Positions 16,296-24,567 of a stretch of DNA of 36,309 bases are shown here, in pieces. The DNA is taken from positions 1 to 36,309 of the forward strand of contig JAHCJV010000057.1 in the NCBI GenBank assembly GCA_026126105.1, read 5' to 3'. The number at the start of each line of letters is the position of its first letter. The stretch's first letter is position 1. Source of the stretch: Enhydrobacter sp. Lineage in GTDB: Bacteria; Pseudomonadota; Alphaproteobacteria; Reyranellales; Reyranellaceae. The position numbers were made by a program, and so were the translations under genes. Under the pieces are notes generated by a model. That model saw only the letters and a program-made list of their open reading frames with translations. It was not told where the DNA came from and ran no database searches.

Positions 16296-17501
16296 TCAGC
16301 CCCGCCGCTCGGGGAAGGCGACTTTCCGTGCGGTCATGTCATCGATCTCGGCCTGGCTATAGCCGGCTTCGGCAAGGATCTCGCGCGTGTGCTGGCCGAG
16401 TCGCGGCGCGAACCGGTCGGCGGGCGGCGGCGTTTCCGACCAGGTGCTGGGCTCGCGCATGGTCCGGATGCGCCCCTCCGAGGGATGCTCGCGAAACTGG
16501 AAGAAGCCGCGATCATGCAGATGCGGGTCTTCCAGCAAAGTCTCCAGAGTGTGCGGCACCATGTTGGGTATGTCGGCCTCGTGCAGGATCTTCTGCCACT
16601 CGGCTGTCGGTCGCGTCTTAAGCTCGTCGGCGATCATGTCGTACAGTGCGTCGATATTGCTCGTCCGCGCGGCAATGTCCGCGAAACGTGGGTCCTCCTT
16701 GAAGATGTGACCCTTGCCGACCGCCTCGAAGAACCGCCGCCATTGACCGTCATTGTACGGCAGCACGGCCAGATAGCCGTCCTGCGTGGCATAGGGCCGG
16801 CGCGAGCGCGACAGCGTGCGCGCGTAGCCCGGCGGGCCGGTCGGCGGGTCGAATGTGGCGCCCTGCATGTGCTCGCACATCACGAACTGCACCATCGTCT
16901 CGAACATCGGCACTTCGATCTTCTGGCCGACGCCGGTGCGCGCCTTGGCCAGCAGGCCCGCCAGCAGGGCATTGGCCGCGGCGGTGCCGACGATGCGGTC
17001 GATCGCCGCCATCGGGATGAAGCGCGGCTCGCCGGTCGAACGCTGCAGCAGCATCGGAATCGCCGAGGCAGCCTGGATCAGATCGTCATAGGCGGGCCGA
17101 CCGGCGTAGCGGCCGCCGCTGCCGTAGCCGACCATGCCGAGATAGACGATCGACGGGTTGGCCTTACGCACGGCTTCGTAGCCGAGACCGAGGCGTTCGA
17201 GCGGGGCAGGGCGGATGTTCGAGACGAAGGCATCCGCGCCCGCGGCCAGCCGCAGGATCGCGTCGCGCGCCTCGGGCTTCTTCAGGTCGAGAACGATCGA
17301 TCGCTTGCCGCTCGCATTATGCTGGAAGCCGCCGCTCATGCCGCGGTTGCGCGCGTTGGCGCCATAGCGGCTGGAGTCGCCTTCCGGCGCCTCCACCTTG
17401 ATCACTTCCGCGCCGAGGTCGGCGACGATGCGCGTGCACCACGGCCCCATCTGCACGGTAGTGAGGTCGAGGATCCGAAGGCCGGCGAGGGGTCCAGTCA
17501 C
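16296..17501 (-). CDS. CaiB/BaiF family CoA-transferase (class III)
   Basis: 401 residues, the usual family length. The N-terminal LAGLRILDLT...GPWCTRIVADLGAEVIKVE is the family signature. Asp168 in MAAIDRIVG is the predicted nucleophile that forms the aspartyl-CoA intermediate. ARTGVGQKIEVPMFE follows as expected. GTG start at 17501 with AAGGAGC eight bases upstream. It sits 48 bases after the AMACR-like gene and before the crotonase, presumably activating a carboxylic acid by moving CoA from a donor acyl-CoA. Substrate not predictable from sequence. Confidence 0.92.
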   Translation of the reverse strand: MTGPLAGLRILDLTTVQMGPWCTRIVADLGAEVIKVEAPEGDSSRYGANARNRGMSGGFQHNASGKRSIVLDLKKPEARDAILRLAAGADAFVSNIRPAPLERLGLGYEAVRKANPSIVYLGMVGYGSGGRYAGRPAYDDLIQAASAIPMLLQRSTGEPRFIPMAAIDRIVGTAAANALLAGLLAKARTGVGQKIEVPMFETMVQFVMCEHMQGATFDPPTGPPGYARTLSRSRRPYATQDGYLAVLPYNDGQWRRFFEAVGKGHIFKEDPRFADIAARTSNIDALYDMIADELKTRPTAEWQKILHEADIPNMVPHTLETLLEDPHLHDRGFFQFREHPSEGRIRTMREPSTWSETPPPADRFAPRLGQHTREILAEAGYSQAEIDDMTARKVAFPERRG

Positions 17502-17549
17502 GCGTTACGCTCCTTGAACAAGACGATGACTCTTCCAGTTTCCCAACGT

Positions 17550-18695
17550 TCAACCGATGGCGCCGCAGGCTTGCAACTCCGAGATCTCGGCGGCACCGAA
17601 GCCCCAGTCGCCGAGCACGTCTTCTGCCTGCTGTCCGCCTGATCCTGCGGAATGACGGATTTCCGGCCTGGTGCGGCTGAAGCGCGGTGCAGGCGCCGGC
17701 TGTACGACACCATCGAGCTCGACGAAGGTGCCGCGCGCCTTCATGTGCGGGTGATGCGGCGCTTCGGACATCGAGAGGACGGGGGCGAAGCAGACCTCGT
17801 ATCCGGTCATGATCTCGCACCACTCGTCGCGGGTCTTCTCGCGGAATTTCTCCGTGAAGCACGCCCTTATCGCCGGCCACCCATTACGGTCGTGGCGGTC
17901 CGCCGGGAAGGCAGAGCGGTCGACTCCGAGGCGGTCGAGCAGCGCTTCGTAGAATTGCGGCTCGTTCGAGCCGACGGATATCCATTTGCCGTCCGAGGTT
18001 TCGTAGACGTCGTACCAGGGCGTCCCTGAATCGAGCCGGTTGGAACCGCGATTGTCGGTCCACAGGCCGGCGGCGTGCATGCCGTACATCATCGTCATCA
18101 GGCTCGCTGCCCCGTCGATCATCGCGGCGTCGACGACCTGGCCCTTGCCGGATGACCGCGCTTCGAGAAGGGCGCAGACGATGCCGAACGCCAGGTACAT
18201 CGCGCCGCCGCCGAAGTCGCCGACGAGGTTGAGCGGCGGGATGGGCGGGCCGCCCTTCGCGCCGATAGCATGCAGTGCCCCGGTCAGGGCGATGTAGTTG
18301 ATATCGTGGCCAGGCTCGGCCGCGAGCGGACCGTCCTGTCCCCAGCCAGTGATGCGACCGTAGACCAGCTTCGGATTGAGCTTCAGGCAGTCATCGGGGC
18401 CGAGACCCAGCCGTTCGGCGACGCCGGGCCGGAAGCCCTCCGTCATTGCGTCCGCCTTGCCGATCATCCGCCTGACCGTCTCGACGGCGCGCGGGTTCTT
18501 GAGGTCCATGGCGATGGTGCGGCGGCCGCGATGGAGCAGCTGGTAGCGCTTGTCGAATCCCTTGATCCCTTCCGTGCCAGGGCGGCGCGCGATGCGCACC
18601 ACATCGGCTCCCATCTCGGAGAAGAGCATGGCCGCGAACGGCCCCGGACCGATCCCGCCGAGTTCCACGATCCTGATGCCCGCTAACGGTCCCAC
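17550..18695 (-). CDS. Alpha-methylacyl-CoA racemase-like CaiB/BaiF enzyme
   Basis: 381 residues. It belongs to the CoA-transferase fold but resembles racemases (AMACR/MCR) rather than transferases. GHDINYIALTGALHAIG contains the predicted catalytic His130 and PPLNLVGDFGGG the catalytic Asp160, spaced 30 residues apart as His126 and Asp156 in mycobacterial MCR. Glu245 in SNEPQFYE corresponds to the third active-site residue. It probably inverts the 2-methyl stereocentre of branched acyl-CoA thioesters so that they can enter beta-oxidation. GTG start with TAAGGAG about 6 bases upstream. A large inverted repeat lies just before it in the cluster. Confidence 0.88.
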   Translation of the reverse strand: MGPLAGIRIVELGGIGPGPFAAMLFSEMGADVVRIARRPGTEGIKGFDKRYQLLHRGRRTIAMDLKNPRAVETVRRMIGKADAMTEGFRPGVAERLGLGPDDCLKLNPKLVYGRITGWGQDGPLAAEPGHDINYIALTGALHAIGAKGGPPIPPLNLVGDFGGGAMYLAFGIVCALLEARSSGKGQVVDAAMIDGAASLMTMMYGMHAAGLWTDNRGSNRLDSGTPWYDVYETSDGKWISVGSNEPQFYEALLDRLGVDRSAFPADRHDRNGWPAIRACFTEKFREKTRDEWCEIMTGYEVCFAPVLSMSEAPHHPHMKARGTFVELDGVVQPAPAPRFSRTRPEIRHSAGSGGQQAEDVLGDWGFGAAEISELQACGAIG

Positions 18696-18712
18696 GTGTG
18701 TCTCCTTAGTCT

Positions 18713-18794
18713 GCTGGGAGCGCGGCTCTCCAGAGCCGCTCTTCCTTCGGTTTTTCCAACCCCATGGGCGGCTCTGGAGAGCCGCGCTCCCAGC
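18713..18794. repeat. 27-bp perfect inverted repeat with nested palindromes
   Basis: Arms 18713-18739 and 18768-18794 are perfectly complementary over 27 bases, separated by 28 bases. Each arm also contains its own hairpin (GCGGCTCT, two bases, AGAGCCGC), at 18722-18739 and 18768-18785. It fills the 101-base gap between two same-strand genes, starting 3 bases beyond the stop of the reductase. The structure resembles REP/palindromic-unit elements; it could also attenuate transcription into the AMACR-like gene or protect mRNA ends. Confidence 0.9.
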
Positions 18795-18796
18795 GC

Positions 18797-20014
18797 TCAG
18801 TACGCCGCCTCGAGGAGCTGGAGCGCGTCGGCGATCTGGGCTTCGGGCGATCGCGCACCGGCGTTCGCGTTGAAGTTCTTCACCGTATCGGCGGCAATCT
18901 TCGGAAAATCCTCGCGCGGAATGTCGAGCTGACGGACGCGTGTGGGCATGCCGAGACGAGCGTAAAGCTCGTCCAGCCTGTCCGCCGCGGCGAGGGCAGC
19001 CTCGCGGCCGTCCATGCCGGGACGCCAGACTTCGAGCGCCTCGGCGACCTTCTGTGCCGCCTGAGGATCGATGGATTCGGAGGTCCTGATTCTCGTGGAA
19101 TGGATGACCGCCGTGGATTCGCCCTGGCCGATCCGCGGATAGCGGATATGCAGCGCCGTCGACACCGCGTAGCTACCGGAGAAAGCTCTCCCGCGCAGCA
19201 GGCGGCTCATGCCGTCGTCTTCGGCACGATTGCGCAGGAAAGCGGCGATGCTGATATCGATGAGCAGGGACGGGTTGGTCGGCTCGTCCGGCAGTCGCCT
19301 GCAAGCGCGATAGGACAGACGGAAAGCCTGGTCGTCGTCGCCCTCGACCAACGGATTCGAATCGAGCTGACCCTTCGCCGCGACCGAGCCCGCGAACACT
19401 GTGGCAGCGGTCGAGTTGATCAGCTGCGGCGGCGTGGCGAGCAGCGCGTCCTCGTCGATGAAGATCGAGTGCGGGCGCGTCTTGGGGTCGAAATACTCCA
19501 TGCGATGGTCGAGATCCGGATTCTTCAGCGCTGTTCCCGCCCGGTTCATTGCGCTGTTCGGCGTGGTCGGCACGTTGATGATCGGCGGCTTGGGTGCCGA
19601 CAGGCGCGGACTGAAGGCGGCGCGACCCTCCGGATACTGCGTCATGAGCTGGAATGGATCGCCTTGCTCTGCCATGAAGATCGCCACGCCGCGCGCGGCC
19701 ATGATCACGGTGCCGCCGCCGACCGCGATCAGGAGGTCCGCGCCGGCTGCGACGGCAGCCTCCTTGGCGGCCTTCACCGAGACGTAGGTCGCATCGTTCT
19801 CGATCGCGTCATAGACACCGGCGTACAGGTCGCCCAGCGCTGCGGCGACACGGCGAACGCTGTCGGTCTTGCGGGCAATCGACGGCGAGCAGATGACGAA
19901 GGCACGCCTCGCGCCGGCCCGGATCACGGCCTCCTTGAGGCTTTGCTCCAGGACCTGGCGACCGCAATAGAGACGCCAGGAGAAGCCCGCCGCCCTGAAT
20001 CCGTCTGCACTCAT
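18797..20014 (-). CDS. Iron-containing alcohol dehydrogenase-fold protein, maleylacetate-reductase-like
   Basis: 405 residues from ATG 20014, which follows a GGGGGAAA site; an open frame upstream to 20140 lacks such a site. The N-terminal dinucleotide domain has LLIAVGGGTVIMAA, and PTTPNSAMNRAG corresponds to the PTTAGTGSE-type loop of the family. The metal-ligand Asp and His expected in the DALxHAxE segment look replaced (INSTAATVFAGS), and only one of the two later histidines is obvious (ALHIRYPRIGQGES). It may thus be a metal-independent NAD(P)H reductase, as maleylacetate reductases are thought to be. It is the first gene of the minus-strand acyl-CoA cluster, divergent from iclR-type regulation. 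The specific substrate is unknown. Confidence 0.8.
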   Translation of the reverse strand: MSADGFRAAGFSWRLYCGRQVLEQSLKEAVIRAGARRAFVICSPSIARKTDSVRRVAAALGDLYAGVYDAIENDATYVSVKAAKEAAVAAGADLLIAVGGGTVIMAARGVAIFMAEQGDPFQLMTQYPEGRAAFSPRLSAPKPPIINVPTTPNSAMNRAGTALKNPDLDHRMEYFDPKTRPHSIFIDEDALLATPPQLINSTAATVFAGSVAAKGQLDSNPLVEGDDDQAFRLSYRACRRLPDEPTNPSLLIDISIAAFLRNRAEDDGMSRLLRGRAFSGSYAVSTALHIRYPRIGQGESTAVIHSTRIRTSESIDPQAAQKVAEALEVWRPGMDGREAALAAADRLDELYARLGMPTRVRQLDIPREDFPKIAADTVKNFNANAGARSPEAQIADALQLLEAAY

Positions 20015-20105
20015 CTGATTTCCCCCTGTCGGCGCGATTTGAGCGGCGCCAAGCTTGCAGGTCCAGCGCTCGTCGATGCCATGTTCCATGGTTCGGAATG
20101 CATTG

Positions 20106-20166
20106 GCATATATGCGTATACAAGCCGCCCGGCGTCGCACAAGATGTTTTCAAATGGGAAGAACAT
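20106..20166. promoter_or_regulatory. Candidate operator region between the reductase and IclR genes
   Basis: The 204-base divergent intergenic region is relatively AT-rich. It contains a perfect 10-bp palindrome GCATATATGC at 20106-20115 and an imperfect inverted repeat ATGTTTTC (20144-20151) / GAAGAACAT (20158-20166). Either could bind the neighbouring IclR protein, which typically controls its divergent gene. Confidence 0.35.
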
Positions 20167-20218
20167 TGCAGATATGAGAAGTTGGGTGGACTTCGAACCA
20201 TAGCTGCTGCAGGACAAG

Positions 20219-20971
20219 ATGACGGTCAGAACCGCCGATCGCACGCTCGACATCTTCGAAAGCTTCGCCCGCCGGCAGCGTCCGATCACCGTGTCGGATC
20301 TCGCGCGGGAATTGTCGCTGCCGACCTCGACCTGCTTCGCCCTGGTCCGGACCCTGGTCGATCGGGGTTTCCTGTACTACCTACGCCCGCGCGGCGCATT
20401 CTATCCCACCCGGCGTCTGAGTATGGTCGCCGATGCGATCGCCCATCACGACCCGATCGCCCAGAACATCAGGCCGCTTCTCGAAGCCCTGCGCGATGCC
20501 ACCGGGGAGACGGTGATCCTGGGCAAGCTGCAAGGGCTGGGCATTGTCTATCTCGAGATAATCGAGTCGCCGCACGCCATCCGCTACACGATGACGGTCG
20601 GTTCCGTTCGGGCGCTGCATGCCTCCTCGATCGGCAAGGCGATCGTGTCAGCCATGGACGACGAGCCGCGCGAGCGGCTGCTGTCGCTGCTCAAGTATCC
20701 CAAGCTCACCGAGCGTACGATCCGCAGCCGGGCCCAATACGTCCGGAGCCTGGAGGAGGGCCGCAAGCGCGGCTACTGGACCAACATCGGCGAAAGCTCT
20801 CCCGACATCATGGGCGTGGCGCTGCCGGTCCGCATCTTCGGCGATCTCTACGGCATAAATCTGGTCGGCCCGCAGTCGCGCTTCGATCGAAACCTCAAGT
20901 CGTATGTCGACGCCCTGAAGACGACGATCCGCAAGGTCGGAGCCGTTCGAACCTCGCTGTATGACGACTAG
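20219..20971 (+). CDS. IclR family transcriptional regulator
   Basis: 250 residues, normal for the family. The N-terminal winged helix-turn-helix (about residues 6-62) includes ITVSDLARELSLPTSTCFALVRTLVDRGFL. The C-terminal IclR effector domain (about 75-245) has GETVILGKLQGLGIVYLEI, HASSIGKAIVSAM and the LPVRIFGDLYGINLVGP strand. Start ATG with AGGACA four bases upstream. Its position divergent from the acyl-CoA cluster and immediately before a solute-binding protein gene suggests that it controls both in response to a small organic ligand. Effector unknown. Confidence 0.93.
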   Translation: MTVRTADRTLDIFESFARRQRPITVSDLARELSLPTSTCFALVRTLVDRGFLYYLRPRGAFYPTRRLSMVADAIAHHDPIAQNIRPLLEALRDATGETVILGKLQGLGIVYLEIIESPHAIRYTMTVGSVRALHASSIGKAIVSAMDDEPRERLLSLLKYPKLTERTIRSRAQYVRSLEEGRKRGYWTNIGESSPDIMGVALPVRIFGDLYGINLVGPQSRFDRNLKSYVDALKTTIRKVGAVRTSLYDD

Positions 20972-21014
20972 CGACCGGAAGACCCGGTTTTTCACGTGGA
21001 TGGGAGTTGAAGCG

Positions 21015-22652
21015 ATGACCCGAACAAGCACCGCGACGGAGCGGAAACGGAACAACCTGGCTCTCCGGTTCGGCTCTGCGCTGCTGGGTGCGGCGTTGGG
21101 TCTGTGCGCAGCGGCTCTTCCCGCCCATGCCCAGAAAGCCGGTGGCACGCTGCGGGGGCAGATGGCCGACACCCCTCCCAGCCCGTCGCTGCACGAGGAG
21201 ATCACGGTCTCCGTCGCCGTGCCGTTCATGGGCGTGTTCAACAATCTGGTGATCTACGATCAATCGGTCGAACGCAACACATTCGAGTCGATCCGCCCGG
21301 AACTGGCGACGGGCTGGACGGTCAGCGACGATGGCCTGACGGTGCGCTTCGACCTGCGACAGGGGGTCAAGTGGCACGACGGCAAGCCCTTCTCCAGCGC
21401 CGACGTGAAGTGCACGTTCGACATGCTGATGGATAAGGGCGAGGTGAAGCTCCGGCGCAATCCGCGGGGCGTCTGGTACGAGAACGTCGAGAAGGTGACT
21501 GCCGACGGCGACTTCCAGGTCACCTTCCGTCTCAAGGCGCCGCAGCCGTCGCTTCTGGCTTTTCTGGCGGCGGGGTGGACGGCGATCTATCCTTGCCACG
21601 TGCCGCCGGCGCAGATGCGGCGCCATCCGATCGGCACAGGACCGTTCAAGTTCGTCGAGTTGAAGAGCAACGAGCGCGTGAAGCTTGAGAAGAATCGCGA
21701 CTACTGGAAGCCCGGACGGCCCTATCTCGACGGCATCGAGTATTCGATCATCGCAAACCGCGCAACGCGCATGCTGGCCTTTACGGCCGGTCGTGCCGAC
21801 ATGACGTTCCCCACGGACGTCACAGTGCCGTTGCTGAACGACATGAAGAAGTCCTTGCCGACGGCGCAATGCACCTTGCGGCCGCTCGGCGTCAGCTACA
21901 ACCTGATCATCAACCGCGACGAGGCGCCGTTTAACGACCCGCGTACCCGCACCGCTGTAGCCCTGACGATCGATCGCAAGTCCATCGTCGAAATCATCAG
22001 TGAGGGCAAGGACCTCATCGGCGGCGCGATGCTTCCGCCACCGGCCGGCGTCTGGGGCGTCGATGCCGAGGTACTGAAGGATCTGCCCGGCTATGGCGGG
22101 GATATCGAAGCGTCGCGCGAGAAGGCACGGGCGCTGATGCGCGAGGCAGGCTACGGTCCCGACAATCGCCTGAAAATCAAGGTGAGCACACGCAACACGG
22201 CATCCTACCGCGACTTCGCGGTGATCCTCATCGACCACCTCCGCCAAATCTACATCGACGGCGAGCTGGAGATGATCGACAGCGCGGTCTACTTCAACCG
22301 CCTTTACCAGAAGAAATACACCCTGGTGCTCAACGCCACCGGCAGCTCGCTCGACGACCCCGACCAGCATTTTGTCGAAAACTACGGCTGCGGGGCGCTG
22401 CGCAACTTCAATGGCTACTGCAACCCGGAGCTCACGGCGCTCATGGCCACCCAGTCGCGCGAACGCGACACCGACAAGCGCCGGGCGATCGTGCGCGACA
22501 TCGAACGCAAGCTGGTCGAGGACACCGTGCGGCCGATCATTTCTCATTCCGTGGCCGCCGCCTGCATGCAGCCGGAGGTGAAGGGCCTCACCATCATGAG
22601 CAACAGCATCTATAACGGCTGGCGCTTCGAGGACGTCTGGCTCGACCGCTAA
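21015..22652 (+). CDS. ABC transporter solute-binding protein, family 5 (peptide/opine/nickel type)
   Basis: 545 residues. ATG 21015 (GGGAG about 8 bases upstream) puts the signal peptide at the N-terminus: basic TERKRNN, hydrophobic LGAALGLCAAALP, cleavage after AHA. An earlier ATG at 20961 overlaps the regulator's stop and would bury the signal. SBP_bac_5 features: YDQSVERNTFESIRPELATGWTVSDDGLTVRFDLRQGVKWHDGKPFSSADV, seen around residues 79-130, and GTGPFKFVELKSNERVKLEKN. The periplasmic protein would deliver a ligand to an ABC permease, but no permease or ATPase gene is nearby. Located 43 bases after iclR, so likely co-regulated with the acyl-CoA cluster. Confidence 0.92.
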   Translation: MTRTSTATERKRNNLALRFGSALLGAALGLCAAALPAHAQKAGGTLRGQMADTPPSPSLHEEITVSVAVPFMGVFNNLVIYDQSVERNTFESIRPELATGWTVSDDGLTVRFDLRQGVKWHDGKPFSSADVKCTFDMLMDKGEVKLRRNPRGVWYENVEKVTADGDFQVTFRLKAPQPSLLAFLAAGWTAIYPCHVPPAQMRRHPIGTGPFKFVELKSNERVKLEKNRDYWKPGRPYLDGIEYSIIANRATRMLAFTAGRADMTFPTDVTVPLLNDMKKSLPTAQCTLRPLGVSYNLIINRDEAPFNDPRTRTAVALTIDRKSIVEIISEGKDLIGGAMLPPPAGVWGVDAEVLKDLPGYGGDIEASREKARALMREAGYGPDNRLKIKVSTRNTASYRDFAVILIDHLRQIYIDGELEMIDSAVYFNRLYQKKYTLVLNATGSSLDDPDQHFVENYGCGALRNFNGYCNPELTALMATQSRERDTDKRRAIVRDIERKLVEDTVRPIISHSVAAACMQPEVKGLTIMSNSIYNGWRFEDVWLDR

Positions 22653-22702
22653 GCGCAATCCAGTCCCGAGGCGACAGTTCACCGCCATGTGCGAAAATCA
22701 TG

Positions 22703-22725
22703 CCCCCTGACGGAACTGCAGGGGG
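22703..22725 (+). promoter_or_regulatory. Hairpin covering the ribosome binding site of the lipid kinase
   Basis: CCCCCTG (22703-22709) pairs with CAGGGGG (22719-22725) around a 9-base loop. The right arm contains most of the GGGGGA that is the only good ribosome binding site for the TTG start at 22735. It could be a terminator for the upstream gene, a translational regulator, or chance. Confidence 0.45.
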
Positions 22726-22734
22726 ACAGCTACG

Positions 22735-23730
22735 TTGGCGATGCGAAATCGACCAGGTCCAAGGTCACTGCATCTGTCCGTGCTGAATTCCGTCGCCAAG
22801 ATTACCGTACTTATGAATTCTGCCGCCGGTTCGGTGAGTGGACGCGGGGATTCCGCCGCTCGCGTGACGGCGGCTTTCGCCGTTCATGGCGTCAACGCGG
22901 AAATTCAGGCCGTGAAGGGGGACAGGCTCGCGGCCTGCGCTCGGGAATTCATGGCCGAACGGGCGAACGGCGAGGATGGTGACGGCCACGCGCTGGTCGT
23001 TGCTGGCGGCGACGGCACGATTAGCGCCGCGGCGGGCGTTCTCGCCGGAACCGACCTGCCGCTCGGGATCCTGCCACTGGGCACGCTCAATCATTTCGCC
23101 AAGGACCTTGGCTTGCCGCTCGATGTCGACGCAGCCGCTGCAGTCATAGTCGCAGGCAAGACGCGCAAGGTGGATGTGGCCGAGCTCAACGGCCGCGTGT
23201 TCGTGAACAACTCCTCCGTCGGCCTTTATCCGTTCATGGTCGCGCGGCGCAACGCCCACCAGCATCGGCATGGCGTCGGCAAGATGCTCGCAACGCTGCC
23301 GGCGATGGTAGAGACCTTGCGTCGCGCATCGTGGCATCGCCTGCAAGTAGCGGCGTCCGGGGCCCGCCAGACTATTCGAACGCCCTGCATCTTCGTCGGG
23401 AACAATTGCTACGGGGTCGGCCTCAACGCCCTCGGCAGCCGCGCTTGCCTGACCGACGGCGAGCTCGATGTTCATGTGGTCCGGCAGCAAAGCCGATTGG
23501 GAGTCGTGCTACTGCCCTTCAAAATCGCGCTTGGCATCGTCGATCCGGACCGCGACGTTCAGAGTTTCCGGAGCCAGGAACTCGAAATTATCTCACGCCG
23601 CCCGCGCTCCATGCGCGTGTCCCTCGACGGCGAGGTCGTCCGGATGAAGACGCCGCTTCGCTACCGGACCCGACCCGGCTCATTGAGGGTGTACTGCGAT
23701 ACGCCGGTCGCGCCCATGCCCTCTTGGTGA
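22735..23730 (+). CDS. Diacylglycerol/sphingolipid kinase family protein
   Basis: 331 residues. DAGK catalytic fold: ITVLMNSAAGS (N-terminal nucleotide-binding strand), VVAGGDGTISAAA at 88-100 with the GGDGT ATP motif, and LGILPLGTLNHFAKDLGLP at 110-128. VFVNNSSVGLYP and TDGELDVHVV are the conserved C-terminal lobe segments. It should phosphorylate a membrane lipid such as diacylglycerol. The TTG start at 22735 is chosen because GGGGGA lies about 8 bases upstream; ATG 22741 is possible. It opens a three-gene lipid-phosphate operon with a phosphoesterase and a PAP2 phosphatase. Confidence 0.9.
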   Translation: MAMRNRPGPRSLHLSVLNSVAKITVLMNSAAGSVSGRGDSAARVTAAFAVHGVNAEIQAVKGDRLAACAREFMAERANGEDGDGHALVVAGGDGTISAAAGVLAGTDLPLGILPLGTLNHFAKDLGLPLDVDAAAAVIVAGKTRKVDVAELNGRVFVNNSSVGLYPFMVARRNAHQHRHGVGKMLATLPAMVETLRRASWHRLQVAASGARQTIRTPCIFVGNNCYGVGLNALGSRACLTDGELDVHVVRQQSRLGVVLLPFKIALGIVDPDRDVQSFRSQELEIISRRPRSMRVSLDGEVVRMKTPLRYRTRPGSLRVYCDTPVAPMPSW

Positions 23731-23739
23731 GGTGCGTGA

Positions 23740-24567
23740 ATGCGCAGGATCGCCCATCTCTCCGACCTGCATTTCGGCCGTACGGACGAGGCGGTACTTC
23801 CTGCGCTTGTCGCTACGATCCATGAGGCCAAGCCCGATGTGGTCGTCGTCTCCGGCGACCTCACTCAACGAGCGCGCCGCCGCGAATTTCGAGCGGCCCG
23901 CGATTTCCTGGCAAGGCTCGAGTTCCCGCAGCTCATCGTGCCGGGCAACCACGATGTCCCGCTCTACAACGTCTATATGCGGGCCTTTCATCCTCTCAGC
24001 CGCTTCCGGCGCTTTTTTGGCCAAGACGTCGCGCCGTTCGTGGCCGATGACGAAATAGCCATCGTGGGCGTCAACACCGCGCGGTCGCTCACCTTCAAGG
24101 ACGGGCGCCTCAACCGGGAACAGGTGGCGGACGTCTGCCGCCGGCTGTTGCCTGTCGGCGAGCGCGTCACGCGAATCGTCGTGAGCCACCATCCCTTCCT
24201 TGGGACCAGAACCCGTCCCGGCAGGGACCTCGTCGGACGCGCGGCAATGGCGATGGCGGGCTTCGCAGGCTGCCGGATCGATCTCGTCCTTTCTGGCCAT
24301 CTCCATATCGGTCAGTCTGCGCTGGGCGAGCAGCACTACGCGAACGCAGGCTATTCTGCTCTACTGATCCAGGCAGGCACCGCGACGTCGATTCGCCGTC
24401 GCGGCGAGCCCAATTCGTTCAACATGATCGTGATCGATCGGCCCCAGGTAACCGTCGAGCGGTGGAACTGGAATCCGGAATGTGCAGAATTTGCTCTTTC
24501 CGGGCGAGAGCGCTTCATCAAGGCCGGCGACGCATGGAAGGCGGGGGTCGGCGGTGTAACGCAATGA
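23740..24567 (+). CDS. Calcineurin-like metallophosphoesterase
   Basis: 275 residues. All five metal-site blocks of the family are present: LSDLHFG (Asp9, His11), VVSGDLT (Asp40), VPGNHD (Asn70, His71), VSHHPF and SGHLHIG. The fold hydrolyses phosphomono- or diesters, for example phospholipid headgroups or cyclic nucleotides (the order of blocks is like CpdA/GlpQ-unrelated class III phosphodiesterases). GAGGTG lies 6 bases before ATG 23740. It starts 9 bases after the lipid kinase and overlaps the next gene by ATGA, so translation of the three is probably coupled. Substrate is inferred to be lipid-linked from context only. Confidence 0.92.
   Translation: MRRIAHLSDLHFGRTDEAVLPALVATIHEAKPDVVVVSGDLTQRARRREFRAARDFLARLEFPQLIVPGNHDVPLYNVYMRAFHPLSRFRRFFGQDVAPFVADDEIAIVGVNTARSLTFKDGRLNREQVADVCRRLLPVGERVTRIVVSHHPFLGTRTRPGRDLVGRAAMAMAGFAGCRIDLVLSGHLHIGQSALGEQHYANAGYSALLIQAGTATSIRRRGEPNSFNMIVIDRPQVTVERWNWNPECAEFALSGRERFIKAGDAWKAGVGGVTQ

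Noticed and set aside
20895..22688. 597-codon minus-strand open frame opposite the solute-binding protein
   Set aside because: No family motifs; it mirrors a gene with a clear signal peptide and SBP family motifs.
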